Source of the DNA: Nitzschia sp. DOCU1
Lineage: Eukaryota; Bacillariophyta; Bacillariophyceae; Bacillariales; Bacillariaceae
Length of the DNA stretch: 64,000 nucleotides
Direction of reading: 5' to 3'
Assembly (NCBI GenBank): GCA_951394045.1
Contig: OX596001.1
Coordinates: forward strand, 930,001-994,000
Shown here: one piece after another, positions 1 to 10,672 of the stretch
How the letters are laid out: the number at the start of each line of letters is the position of its first letter
Position numbering within the stretch: position 1 is the first letter of the stretch
The notes under the pieces: generated by a model
What the model saw: the letters and a program-made list of their open reading frames with translations, nothing else
Databases searched by the model: none
What the model was told of the DNA's origin: nothing
Position numbers and translations under genes: made by a program

Positions 1-577
1 ATTGTTGAGGCTTTGGTTTGGTAATTCTTTCTTGGCCCGCAAAGATCCCCGCAGTGAATTTGATGTTGCATCGTCGTTGGGCTCGGCTCATCACTCGGCG
101 ATCCCAACGGTCCGATCACCTATGTAACCATAAAGAATGCTCGGAGGGCTTTCGTACTTAGAAGAATGCCACGTGTCATAAGTTAATGCACATACAGGAA
201 AGACCTACGGACATTTTTCCAAATTTTCTCCGAGAGAACAGTCGTGCATATGCATAAGAGGTACGTACTACCATACAAAAAACCTGATTCATCCATCTCT
301 GCCACCACGACCAAAAATTTACGATACCGCACATACAGCGAACTTTTGCAACCACTTCATCTTCATCGTTTCGCCCATTCAATGATTGGCTATTTTTGCC
401 ATACGGAGTATGTACTATTTGCAGACCTCCTGGTGTTTCGATAATCGGTTACATTGTTTGCCCCCCTCGGATTGTTGCTCCAGCGCTAGAAGCGTTCCTA
501 ATAAAGCGACTTTAGAGGCCAGTTGAAAACGAGAAAAAAGTTGAGAAGCCACCGGGCTGGGTTGACGGCACTAAACT
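1..577. other. Left edge and upstream region of the first gene
   Basis: No credible gene was recognised. Open frames here are short and have no family features. The last part presumably holds the promoter and 5' UTR of the plus-strand gene starting at 578, but I see no identifiable motif. Confidence 0.5.
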
Positions 578-2490
578 ATGCAGGGAACACGGGTAGACTC
601 GGGTGATGAGTCAGGCATGGACGAGTCTCTTCCGTCCTCTTCTGGGTCTGTGTCGACAAATGCCACCAGCACCACAGCGGAATTAGAAGAACGATTTCAA
701 CGGGCACTGACGTTGGAGGCGGAAACGCAGCATCGAATTCTAGAAGACACGGAGGTTGATCATATTACTCAGGACGACCTAGATGCCTTATATGCCAAGG
801 ACATGTTTGAATTGACAGGGAAGGAGCGAGATGAGGCTCTACATGACATTCATGGAGTCTCTGATACGGTGGAGGAAACTCCCGACTTTGTCGCCCACAA
901 CAGGAAGCAACTGGAGCAAGAATTAGCCTTGTTGGTGTCCCGACCGAGGCACAAGTCAATGGCATATCAACTAGCTCTCAAACAACATCCGAAATACATT
1001 GAATCGGCGGAATTTCAACTCATGTTTCTTAGGGCAGATCGGTGGGATGCTCGTGAGGCGGCGGAACGCATGCTAGGTTTCTTGGAAATCAAACTCGCCT
1101 TGTTCGGGCAAGAACTGCTTGGTCGTTCTGTCAGGATTTCGGACCTTTCCAAAGAGGACAACAAATCGCTGGACTCTGGGTTTTTTCAGCTGCTTTCAGT
1201 CCGTGATGCGGGAGGAAGGGCCATTATGGTCGGAATGCCCATGCTACGGCAATACAAACACGTGGACAATTTGGTAGGTCTCGAGCAGAGCACACTTAAA
1301 GGCAGGTGCCATGGCGACTATTGCTCTCACATATTCTTTTCCAGAAGCGAACCTTTTTTTACATGATCATGACAGCGTTGGAGGACGAGAGTACTCAAAA
1401 GGCTGGGGTAGTTATGGTAGGATGTAACATGGGGCCGAAACGGATTGTTGATCGCAAGGCAGCCTTTGCTATCAACAGCATACGAAGATTCCTCCCAGTC
1501 CACATGCCCAGCGTCCATTATTGTTACGATGATATTCGATTCCGGCCGATGATGACGATCGCTATGCTTGTCATGGGTGCCACTAATCGCGTTCGATTTC
1601 GAGCACATTACGGTAGGGGAATCGGTGTGGCGGGAAGACTTTGAACTGCAGGGTACCTGACATTGTTGTTTCTCTATTCTATTCCAAAGGCCCTCCAAAC
1701 GATATTGGCTATAGACTATCGACGTTTGGGATTCCGTGGGATGCTTTGCCTGTGACCAAAGATGGAGAACCAAAAACCAAAAGTCACAAGAGTTGGGTGA
1801 AGTTTCGAAAGAGTCAGGAGCAGTCGCAGGTCGCTGGGATAATGACGCAATTGATCGTGGTCGTTCCTAGTCGACTTGATGTTTTGTTAGGACGAGGAAA
1901 GCCAATTCAAGGTACGTGGTTACATCATGGTTGTTTGGCCAGTGAAAGCGGCCAATGCCTCACCTATTCCCTCGATAGAACATATTGGCAATATTCGATA
2001 TCACGCTTTGTTGGACTACTATCAGGATGCCTACGAACGAGCTCAAAAGTTCCACAAAATGAAAATCTCGCAGCGTATCCTGGACACGGTTGCGGAATAT
2101 GGTGGTCGATTCCTCAGGCAAGAGGGGGCTGGGTGGGTCCAAGTCGAAGACCAAGTCGCCAGAGACAAAGTTGCGCACGCATTCCGTACCAGAAGAACTG
2201 CCGCCATTGGCGGATCGACAACAATGTCCACAGGCGCCACTGCCCCCCAAATTTCCTCGGCTACTAGTGTTTTGACGGTCAAGCGAAGCAAATTGGAGAT
2301 GATGGACCCAATTCTAGAACAAGTTGCCTCGCCCGCGGCGGCCACTTTGTCGTGCACAACGTCGAACCCTCCTTCCCCGGCCAGCTTTCAACAAGATTTT
2401 TGTGATGCCGGGACGGAGGGAGGGAAGGATGAGTCATCGTCGGAAGAAACTGGTGGGCGATCGGGAAAACGAATGAAAGTATGGACTTAA
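578..2490 (+). CDS. CRAL-TRIO-like / DUF6824 domain protein
   Basis: Four exons join in phase: 578-1273, 1345-1612, 1690-1911 and 1979-2490, giving 565 residues, with GT-AG introns of 66-77 bp. Residues about 100-345 look like the CRAL-TRIO-like fold common in diatom proteins (LMFLRADRWDAREAAERML near the start, STFGIPWDALPVT at the end). Residues about 381-470 are a DUF6824 domain, recognised from DVLLGRGKP, the HIGNIRYHAL segment and the GGRFLR...GW...AREKV-like end (here ARDKVAHAFR). The tail is Ser/Thr-rich and low in complexity, with a basic GKRMKV end. DUF6824 is abundant in stramenopiles and its function is unknown; a nuclear or nucleic-acid role is only a guess. Intron 3 splits the DUF6824 signature right after GKPIQ, so the join is well constrained by conservation. 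The family call is firm; the function is not known. Confidence 0.85.
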
Positions 2491-3405
2491 TTCCATGAAG
2501 TGCACTGCTAGTACTATATCTGGAATCACTCTAGGCAGGGCGTAGACAAGTAGCAATGTGCGACTGCTGAACGGACTGCTGAACTATTAGATTGATGAGT
2601 CATGCTGTATCTATCATACGGACAGGAAGAACTCTCTCACAAGCTGACATCGACAGCATATCATATACCATTACTTAGTCCTGCATCATATAGGCATGTA
2701 CATATGTTTCTGACGTAGACTCAGCGAACGATATAAGAAAACCATATATTTTGCAAGGATCCCAGGACGGAGTTCCACCTAGCAAACTCATGGGAATTTT
2801 TGGAGTCCTTGAGGTACTCCCTGCATGATATAATCAATGGCGGGACAAAAATTATACCGACTTGGGATTCGCCCCGTTGGCCCGGCCAGCCCCTTGGTAT
2901 GACTGGCACGAATGATACGACACGACTCATGCGAACAAAGCCACGCTGCCGCCGAAGACGCCGCTACTATGAAATCGTCGGCACCACTATTTCTACGAAG
3001 TCACCGCCGCTGCCCCTAGTAGCAAACCATCCGCTATTTCTCCTTGTGCACAGCGGCGATGTGCAAGAAGCCCCCCCCCCTCTACTACGATACTTCAAGA
3101 AAGCAAGACAAGCAACAAACTCGTCCGACACCATATGCAGTACAAATGGCAGCTGCACCTCCATTCTAAGAATAATCTAGAGTAGCTAGTTGACCAGTAA
3201 AAACAAAAAGCTAGAGTTCTTTGTTACTGGCTGTAATCCTGCTGGTGGTTGTCCTCGTCCATCGTTCGACCGGACTCCACCAGCACCACCCGACCTTGTT
3301 TGATTCCTTCCCCATTCTTTCTACTTGTTCTTCATTCGTTCATTCATTCCTTTACAATGGATTTATCGTTCCTTCGCGCCCCTTATCATTGCTCTCCAAT
3401 TCTTT
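2491..3405. other. Intergenic stretch, no gene recognised
   Basis: An open frame at 2800-3180 starts at TTG rather than ATG and encodes low-complexity basic and proline-rich sequence; I do not support it as a gene. The region holds the 3' flanks of two convergent genes. Confidence 0.5.
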
Positions 3406-4003
3406 TTAAATTGTAAATATCCCAAGTAGGGATTGTGCTGAACAGTATTTTGACATGCATAAATCCCTTGTCGTTGCTTGTCGCGGCATTTCTGTTTCCC
3501 TGCTGCTGGAGGAATATAAATGAGGACTACTACCTTCGTCCTGGTCCCCATCTTTCTGATCTTCTTCAATTGCTGGATGATTGTTGTTGGGTGATGCAAT
3601 ATTCTTGACGGTGATTTGTGCATCTTCGTCCTATAATAGCCAGGACAAGAAACTCAGTGAGTAAAGGAGTGGTGAGCGATTCCATCCACCTTAATCCCAC
3701 TACTGAATATGACCCAGCATGCTTACCTTCGGTATAACCCAATAGTTGTTCAGATTAAAACAATATTTCCCGCCGCCAACTTTTATGTTGACTGGACTTG
3801 ACTCAGCGCATTGGTGGTCATTGGAGGAAACAATCATGCCTTTAGTCTTGTAGTAGATAGCTGGCAGGGAGAGAGTATTTGGCCCGAATGCACATGGCTA
3901 TCCCCCTCTAATAAACACTACAAGCAGAGCAATTTATTGTCTTGCATTCAAACCAAGATGGCAGTCCATAATAATAATGATGACAAGATGAGTTGTCGTT
4001 CAT
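3406..4003 (-). CDS. Small three-exon protein of unknown function
   Basis: No single frame here is long, but three minus-strand exons join in phase: 4003-3922 (ATG start), 3860-3727 and 3630-3406 (TAA stop), giving 146 residues. The introns are 61 bp (3921-3861, ending in a strong pyrimidine tract before CAG) and 96 bp (3726-3631, GTAAGC donor, TAG acceptor). An in-frame TAA lies upstream of the ATG. The product is Cys-containing and has a compact central segment (VGGGKYCFNLNNYWVIPK) followed by an acidic, Ser-rich tail. I recognise no family and see no signal peptide. The first exon is the weakest part (its donor is GTAGTG); an alternative start is the Met at 3837 in exon 2. The support is phase consistency and protein-like composition only. 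Confidence 0.42.
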
Positions 4004-4380
4004 GTTTTTGTGTGATTCAGATACACGTAAAATTTAGCGCGCGACTCTCCTCTATGGCAGTTCTCAGTAGTAAGAACTTCATATTATTCCGATCCATCTC
4101 CTCTACATATACTTAAGTAGTAATAACAGAATAACACGTACTGAAAATTCTTATACGATACTCGGACGCTCCTACTTCTATCTGTCTGTACCTGGTACGA
4201 CTGCAAATACCACGTATCGCACCAGGTATATTGCCTTGCTATTATGATACCAGGTCGTGCGTAATCCTCTCCTCTCTCCCCGCGCCCACCGCTTTTTTCG
4301 ACACCACCCCATCGTAAAGTTTTGTACTCATCCTTCCCGCTACTCTGTTGCTCGTCTTGAGCGGTCATACATTCAGCACG
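4004..4380. other. Divergent spacer with TACCTGGTA-like motifs
   Basis: This spacer separates the minus-strand small gene from the plus-strand transferase gene. It holds several copies of a CCTGGTA/TACCAGG core (about 4190, 4220 and 4250) that recur in other spacers of this window. No gene is seen. Confidence 0.4.
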
Positions 4381-7300
4381 ATGATGAGGAAAAATGCCAG
4401 CAATCCTCAAAGACCTTTGCAAGAAGAGTCCTCGACTCCGAGAGTTGCCGTCCCGAAAGTTGACAAAAGTAAGCCGGCACGAAAAAGTTACAAGCCTCGA
4501 GGAATTTTGGGGGTTGGATTTCTTGTGATTGCAAGCCTGGTTTGTTATCACAGAGCCCCGCCATTATCGAATGACTTGTCCCCTTCGACCGCTCGTGGGG
4601 GGACCCCGTCGTCATCAATTGCCTCCTCGACCGCGTCGCCTTTGCCTGCTCCCGAGGCAGCAGTGCGTCCACGAAACTGCTCAGTCGATGTGCCGACCAA
4701 TGACGCTGATCCTCTGGCATCGTTGGTGAGATTACGAACTCCCCCCAAACGCGTAGTACCAGTAAATGATCCAGCTCAGCTTGTTACTCTTGTCTGGGCG
4801 GTTGATCGCCCGCCAGATCCTGATCGCTTTTCGCGTACGTTTGCCAGCGTTGTGGAGCTGCACAAGTCGAAACCTGTTCATGTTCGAGTGTTTTGCGGCT
4901 CAACCGCGTGTCTGCAAGCCGCCCAGAGAGCCACTCAGGAGGATACTTTCTCAGTGGAACTGCTGCGATTGAATGTTCTGGAGCTGGCCGCTGGGACGCC
5001 GTTGGAGGAATGGGCGAACTTCCATGTGTTAGCCAAGTTGCTGGCCATGCAGCACTACGAGAAACATTTGCAAGCTGCCATGCAATTAACTGCGTTGTGG
5101 AGATATGGTGGCAGAGTTTTGGAGCCTGGATATATTCTGAGTAATATGTCGTCACATACAAGTAGCTTGAACGAAACAATCGGAGCGTGCAAACCACAGT
5201 CGTTAGCTACTAAGGGGGTAGGAGGCTTTGGCGCATTACAAGCCCCGTCAAAACACTCTTCTATGGCGGCCTTGTTAATGAACAAGCTTCTAGAAGTATA
5301 CTCATGGGAATCGCTTTCCGCAATATCACCTTCGTCCAAAGATATTGACATGCCTGCCACGCCGACAACATGGCCTATTGATGTCGATTGGGATCAAATC
5401 GTCCTGGCACTGGAAATTCCCATTTTCGAGTCCTGTCCCTTTGGTCAAGGCTTTGCTCCCGTGGAATATGCAGATACAAGTTCAGATTCAGCAAAAACTT
5501 TCTTTGGGACACTGAGCTACGACGACCGGAGGCGACAGCTAATGGCGAAACACATTCCTAGAATGAACATTGGAGACGAGACCCAAGGATTGGCGGGAAT
5601 ACAAATGCTCCCGCGTGTCGATGCCTTTGTTGAGCGGGACGTCCTGACAAAAGTAACTTTTGCTTCGTCGAATAACGAATCGTCATTTCGCACAACCACC
5701 GACAAGGTCGTGGTCTTTCTGAATGCATGGTATGGGATTCCTCTTATGAAATGGCCTCCGCCGGACTACGTGGCACCCGTTACACTGGCGATGCACTTTC
5801 AAGAACGCATGTACGAAAAAATATTGGAATTGCCCAAGGGCTCTAAGGCGATACCTGGTGCTCTTGATGAACAGAACGAGCAAAAGAAAACAGGGGTGAT
5901 CACAGTCCAAGCTAAGAACGGATCCAATTTTGATACGACACTAGCGCCCTTTTTGCGAAGGAATGGTCCCATCGGAGCGCGCGACACCAAGACGCTAGAG
6001 TATTTTCAGAATCACGGGATCCCGTCCTTCTTTTCCGCTTGTATGACCATGACATTGGGGTTGCAACTTCCGCGACAAAAATCATCGCGGGAACACATTT
6101 TGGTTATTGACGCTCCCAACAAGGAGCAGCTGGAGGCAGTCGTCCCCGCAGAGATTTTGACAAACGCTACAATCTTGACTCAGGATTTGACTGGACCCTT
6201 GGCCGACACAAGCATCTCCCGATATCTATATTCGTTCTTCCGTCTTCTTCTCTATCCGCGCTCAAAGCTAATAATTACTGCGCGTTTGCATGTGGCACTT
6301 CCGGCCGTAGCTCTGGGGACCCCAGTGCTGTTTTTGCAAAATGAAAAGTTGCCTGGGGGTGGAGGTCACCGACTTGATGGGTTGGATGATTTCATGCACG
6401 TGGTGCACGGTTCTGTCTTGCCTCCATGTTTTGACTGGCTCAAGCCACCACCCAACCCATTGCCCAATGACTTTCAAAAGTACCGAAATCGTCTGAAACA
6501 AGTCGCGGTTTGCCATCCAGGTGTTTCCGACGCTGCTCGAAAATTCGGCGTTGTGCCAACAGCATGGGATAGCGGAGATGAAATCCCTGTTTGTTCCTCA
6601 TCCGATGCTTCACTGCAGGACAAAGACGTAATTCGGATCGCCACCACTTTGGACGAGAATTACTTCGAATTAGTATTTCCCAGTTGGATCAACGCTCTAT
6701 CTCGTTCAAATGGGAATGCCGAGCTTGAGCTTTACATAATTTGTGTGGACCTATCTGGAAAACAACGTTGCTTGCTGCGAACAATGGTGATGAGGTTGTT
6801 GCCGAGGGCGCGAGTATTTACGATTCCTTTCGATACAATGGATTTCAAAGCCCACTACTTCAACAAGGGGTCTCATATTTCCATTGCAACGCAATCTCGT
6901 CTTCGTCTACCGTCATTGCTGCCCTGCATTGACAAGATTGCGTGGATTGATCTCGATGCGTTTGTCGTGGATTCCTTACAGGAATTCTGGAGCTATGAAG
7001 TGGCTTCATGTGGAATCACTGCGCGAACGGACGCAGTGCTTTACTTGAACACAATCGAGCTACCCAACGGTATTCAGTGGCACGATTTATACGGGTACAG
7101 CTTCAACGCGGGAGTTTTATTGCTCAGCTTGGACAACTTACGGCTGAATCGTTTTGAGGAGACGATTGTGCAGTATTGGGGGATTGATCTTGGATTCAAC
7201 GATCAAGTCGTGCTCAACATGGCATGCAATGGAACCTACGGACTTTTGAATGAGACCATGAATATGATGCAGTTCGGAGATTTCTCGAAGGCCAAAAAAC

Positions 7301-7482
7301 CTAACAAGAATTGGGTAACTACCTTGTACTATCCTCCACCAAGCGAGTGGGTTGTTGTCCACTTTACAAGCTCAAGGAAGCCATGGTCCAAGAACCCTCA
7401 TTGGATGCAGGCTTTCAATGAGGTGTGGAGTACTCACAAACTTTCCTACACCGACGCGCTGGATCTAGATCGTGTACTTTGA
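4381..7482 (+). CDS. Three-module membrane carbohydrate transferase (GT-like, pyruvyltransferase, GT8)
   Basis: Single exon, 1033 residues. The frame is open upstream only from a TTG, so the ATG at 4381 is taken as start. Residues about 41-56 form one membrane span (GILGVGFLVIASLVCY) after a basic tail, a type II Golgi-style anchor. Residues about 134-370 resemble DXD-type transferases (GT32/Gb3-synthase-like, ending in the LWRYGG core), but the usual DXD position reads EPG. Residues about 440-656 match polysaccharide pyruvyl transferases (GPIGARDTKTLEYFQNHGIP). Residues about 750-1020 are a GT8-type domain with WIDLDAF (DXD near 857), FNAGVLLL, NDQVVLN and the final VVHFTSSRKPW. The likely role is building or decorating secreted or cell-wall polysaccharide in the Golgi; substrates are unknown. 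The GT8 and pyruvyltransferase calls are good, the first module is tentative. Confidence 0.82.
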   Translation: MMRKNASNPQRPLQEESSTPRVAVPKVDKSKPARKSYKPRGILGVGFLVIASLVCYHRAPPLSNDLSPSTARGGTPSSSIASSTASPLPAPEAAVRPRNCSVDVPTNDADPLASLVRLRTPPKRVVPVNDPAQLVTLVWAVDRPPDPDRFSRTFASVVELHKSKPVHVRVFCGSTACLQAAQRATQEDTFSVELLRLNVLELAAGTPLEEWANFHVLAKLLAMQHYEKHLQAAMQLTALWRYGGRVLEPGYILSNMSSHTSSLNETIGACKPQSLATKGVGGFGALQAPSKHSSMAALLMNKLLEVYSWESLSAISPSSKDIDMPATPTTWPIDVDWDQIVLALEIPIFESCPFGQGFAPVEYADTSSDSAKTFFGTLSYDDRRRQLMAKHIPRMNIGDETQGLAGIQMLPRVDAFVERDVLTKVTFASSNNESSFRTTTDKVVVFLNAWYGIPLMKWPPPDYVAPVTLAMHFQERMYEKILELPKGSKAIPGALDEQNEQKKTGVITVQAKNGSNFDTTLAPFLRRNGPIGARDTKTLEYFQNHGIPSFFSACMTMTLGLQLPRQKSSREHILVIDAPNKEQLEAVVPAEILTNATILTQDLTGPLADTSISRYLYSFFRLLLYPRSKLIITARLHVALPAVALGTPVLFLQNEKLPGGGGHRLDGLDDFMHVVHGSVLPPCFDWLKPPPNPLPNDFQKYRNRLKQVAVCHPGVSDAARKFGVVPTAWDSGDEIPVCSSSDASLQDKDVIRIATTLDENYFELVFPSWINALSRSNGNAELELYIICVDLSGKQRCLLRTMVMRLLPRARVFTIPFDTMDFKAHYFNKGSHISIATQSRLRLPSLLPCIDKIAWIDLDAFVVDSLQEFWSYEVASCGITARTDAVLYLNTIELPNGIQWHDLYGYSFNAGVLLLSLDNLRLNRFEETIVQYWGIDLGFNDQVVLNMACNGTYGLLNETMNMMQFGDFSKAKKPNKNWVTTLYYPPPSEWVVVHFTSSRKPWSKNPHWMQAFNEVWSTHKLSYTDALDLDRVL

Positions 7483-7922
7483 TCAGGGCGACTGCTGGTC
7501 GGGCGGAGCGACGTATGGCCCTCATACCACTTACCTGCCGCTGATCAACTGAGATTATTTTAGCAATGTCGGTTTTAGGCGTTTACTGTAGTCCATTATT
7601 GTTTTTGGTCCAGCGAGGCATTCGACGGTTCAAAGAATACTACCTTTTGTAACGGAGCTACGCTACGTAGAGCACTTCCATTATTACCGATGCAGTAGAC
7701 TATCCACCCAGGTCATATGTTGGGGGTCCCCCTTTTGAACTCGCACTAAAACATCATAACATTCTTTTTCACCCCAAAAGTAACCGAATCCTTCGATCCC
7801 CGAGTTCCTGGTCGGGGGGCAAAACGATCGCGGAAAATAAGGCGGGGACTCTATGCTGTACATCAGTCTCAGTATTATGTGATCGAAAGCCACTACCGCG
7901 TTTCCCGTTTTTTCTGTCGCTG
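7483..7922. other. Intergenic stretch, no gene recognised
   Basis: This is the 3' flank of the transferase gene and the upstream region of the repeat protein. A minus-strand frame at 7684-7965 overlaps the next gene's start and has no family features. Confidence 0.5.
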
Positions 7923-10133
7923 ATGAGCACAACGGGTGACAACGAAAGGAAAAAGAAAGAAACATTCTACCAGCGAAAAGTACAATTCATGATAACTCTG
8001 GGAAGCGCCCCGGAAGCACCCCTACAGTCGGCGCCGGAGAGTGGGGAGAGAAATGTCGCTCTTGGTGGGGACGATGACAGCTCCAGTGAAATCCCCCCAG
8101 TGCCGACACGGCAAGAAGCAGATGGGGAAGTAACGCAACCAAATAGCCAGACAGCGGATGTTGCTTCTGGCCAGGTGGGCGAGGACCATTTTCAATATTT
8201 CGAAGAACGGGCTCGGAGTCGAACTCGGAGGCAGACTCGATCGAATGAAATATGTGTAACGTTCACCTTGATAGCGGTCATCGTCGCTATTGCTGTACCA
8301 CTTGTTCTGACTCGGAAAAGGAGCAATCTTGCGAAGCCTCGCATGTCAATTGAAGTCATATATGAGAACCTAATTGATATTGCCTGTGATTCAGGCCACA
8401 CTTGTGCCATAAGAGCCGAAGATCACTCAATCCTCTGCTGGGGAAATCAAGTGGGCGTTCCTGCCAATCTCTTTCAAGTTTCGGCCATCGCAGTAGGAGA
8501 TGGATATAGTTGCGCCATTAAAGAACCTGACTCTACTTTGATGTGCTGGGGTGAAGATTCACATGCTGATTTTGTTCAACCTCCTCTGGATCTTGGGCCT
8601 GTCTCGTTTTTATCCGCCAGTGGAGGCATGGTTTGCGTTGTCGAATCTCTCACAGGAAGCGGGCGATGCTGGGGAATTTCTGATTTCGGTAGGGTGGAAC
8701 TTGCAATCCCAGAATCAATAGGGCGTCTGAGAGCCGTTGCGGCACCTAAGAAGGACAACTGGCGGCGGCTCTGTGGCGTCCGTGAAGAGGATGATGCAGT
8801 CCATTGCTGGAGCATTTCTGTGGAACTCTTGATGATAGACGAGAATGCTATCAACTGGGAAGAGAAGAACGGAGAGGTAGTCGGACCCGTGGACTCCCTG
8901 GCAGTCATGGAAGATTTTGCCTGTGCCATTTTTAAGTCCCGTGGAAATCTGCACTGTTGGGCTTTTGATGATACTGTTTTCAACGTCAACCTTCCAGCCA
9001 TTCCCAATGGAACAACTTACGCGCGCATTGTGCCTGGCAATTCTAACGAGTTTTGTGCTATCCAGAGGGGGGGGGAGCCTCTTTGTTTCGGTTTCGATGG
9101 TCAACCTAAATCGATTCCCGGAGAAGTCGGCAACGTCAATCAAATTGCAGTCAACCAAGGCAATGTCTGCGCCGTTCGAAAAGAATTAGGACAAGGCGTC
9201 TGCTGGGGTGTTGACGCTGCACCGGGTCAATTATCTCCGCTAGAGCATGATCCAACTTTTGCCGCGGACGTTGCTGCGGGGGAAAGGCGAACCTGTTCCA
9301 TTCACCTGTACCGCGACATGGTCGACTGTTGGGGGAGCAAACGATATCAGCTACTGGTGGACGCCTTTGCCGTTGCTGTAGGAGATGATGTAACATGTGT
9401 TGTGGACTCATCTGATTACTTTGCCAAGTGCGTCGTCGGAGATGGAACTTTCATTCTGCAACGACGGGTGAAACAGATCCATGTCAGTCCCAACGACACC
9501 ATATGTACAGTTGGCCTTGACGGAATTGTCGAATGCTACCGAGCCCGATGCGAGCAAACACGGACCCAACAGTATTACATTTGTGATGGCTACACCAACT
9601 TTACAGGGAATCCAGCATCTCTTTTTGGTCCTGTGGAAACTTTAAAAACGAGTCGTCGGCATTTCTGTGCGGTCCAAATGGATAGTCGTCGATTAAAGTG
9701 TGGTGCCCTGCCTAATACGAATACCAACCAAACCGAAACCACCCCAGAGGCCGACGTTCCTATTGATCTCCTGGAAGTTCAAGATTTTGCCTTGGGGCTC
9801 TTTTTTTCTTGTGCCATCCAGGTCAATTACGAAATTGTTTGCTGGGGTGACGAAACAAAGTACGCTTCTGAATATATATTGACTCCGCCGCAAGGGAACT
9901 ACTACACAGCAATTGCTGCCACAAGATATGAAGCATGCGCCATAACATTGGACAGATTTGTTCACTGTTGGGGTCGGCCTTTCATTTCGTCCATATACGT
10001 GCCATCAACTGTTCGCGATGTGGTGCAACTAACTGCTGGATCGGATCATTTTTGTGTTCTAATGGAGAACAAGGAAGTCGAATGCTGGGGATCAAATCGA
10101 TACGGCGAGCTTTCGAGGGATTACTTTGGATGA
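7923..10133 (+). CDS. Membrane-anchored protein with 14 Cys-paired RCC1-like repeats
   Basis: Single exon, 736 residues, ATG start. An acidic, Ser/Pro-rich cytosolic tail of about 105 residues and a basic stretch precede one membrane span at about 109-131 (ICVTFTLIAVIVAIAVPLVL), then KRK. The remainder, from about 150 to 736, is built of about 40-residue repeats. Each carries a pattern like C[AV][IV], 8-12 residues, then C, usually followed by WG. I count 14 (for example CAIKEPDSTLMCWG and CAITLDRFVHCWG). The pattern is that of RCC1/BLIP-II beta-propeller blades. Fourteen would suit two seven-bladed propellers, and the regular Cys pairs suggest disulfides in an extracellular or lumenal space. 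It is probably a type II surface or Golgi protein; ligand and role are unknown. The family call is by pattern, without a search. Confidence 0.75.
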   Translation: MSTTGDNERKKKETFYQRKVQFMITLGSAPEAPLQSAPESGERNVALGGDDDSSSEIPPVPTRQEADGEVTQPNSQTADVASGQVGEDHFQYFEERARSRTRRQTRSNEICVTFTLIAVIVAIAVPLVLTRKRSNLAKPRMSIEVIYENLIDIACDSGHTCAIRAEDHSILCWGNQVGVPANLFQVSAIAVGDGYSCAIKEPDSTLMCWGEDSHADFVQPPLDLGPVSFLSASGGMVCVVESLTGSGRCWGISDFGRVELAIPESIGRLRAVAAPKKDNWRRLCGVREEDDAVHCWSISVELLMIDENAINWEEKNGEVVGPVDSLAVMEDFACAIFKSRGNLHCWAFDDTVFNVNLPAIPNGTTYARIVPGNSNEFCAIQRGGEPLCFGFDGQPKSIPGEVGNVNQIAVNQGNVCAVRKELGQGVCWGVDAAPGQLSPLEHDPTFAADVAAGERRTCSIHLYRDMVDCWGSKRYQLLVDAFAVAVGDDVTCVVDSSDYFAKCVVGDGTFILQRRVKQIHVSPNDTICTVGLDGIVECYRARCEQTRTQQYYICDGYTNFTGNPASLFGPVETLKTSRRHFCAVQMDSRRLKCGALPNTNTNQTETTPEADVPIDLLEVQDFALGLFFSCAIQVNYEIVCWGDETKYASEYILTPPQGNYYTAIAATRYEACAITLDRFVHCWGRPFISSIYVPSTVRDVVQLTAGSDHFCVLMENKEVECWGSNRYGELSRDYFG

Positions 10134-10672
10134 TGTGCCGTACATTGTGCGGATTTACTAGACCCCATGGATAAGTGTAGTGGATAGAAGATCTTCTGGT
10201 GCATCATCATCATTCTTCTATGGGAGAGTCCGATGCCATGGTGGTTTCCGCTGGCCATACTTTAAGAATAAAAGCGTTTACTGAAGCAGGAGAGCTAGTA
10301 CGTATCAATTGTATGGCAAGAAGTGTATGCACCCCATTCGATAGAATCAGACATCTGGAAAGGATGATTTCGTCTTTGAGCAATGACATAAGTTTCTCCA
10401 ATGACCCCACTCATGGCCCAAACCTTATGTTCTTTAATCGTCTATTTGTTCATCAGGCATAAAGCGCTCAATCCCGTAGATCAACTGGCGCAATAGCATT
10501 TCAACTATTGCCATTAGATGTTTGTCAAAACAGTCATGTCACCTCACTGTAATCCTAAGCGCGAAAGCCCGCCTCTCAATGGAGCCCAGACCCCCCCCCC
10601 GCAAAGGCGACCGCATTTCGAAGATGAATTCTATGACGGAAGAGGGGGGAATTCTATTGCCAAATACTCTAC
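10134..10672. other. Convergent 3' spacer, no gene recognised
   Basis: Lies between the stop of the repeat protein and the stop of the minus-strand nuclease gene. The plus-strand frames at 10199-10462 and 10522-10908 have no family features; the second is the antisense shadow of a TatD exon. Confidence 0.55.

Noticed and set aside
2800..3180. 126-codon plus-strand frame
   Set aside because: It starts with TTG, is low in complexity and contains no recognisable domain.
4348..4380. Upstream extension of the three-module transferase
   Set aside because: The extra codons begin with TTG; the first ATG is at 4381 and gives a normal basic N-terminus before the membrane span.
7684..7965. Minus-strand frame overlapping the start of the RCC1-like gene
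   Set aside because: It overlaps the ATG and first codons of a better supported gene and has no recognisable domain.
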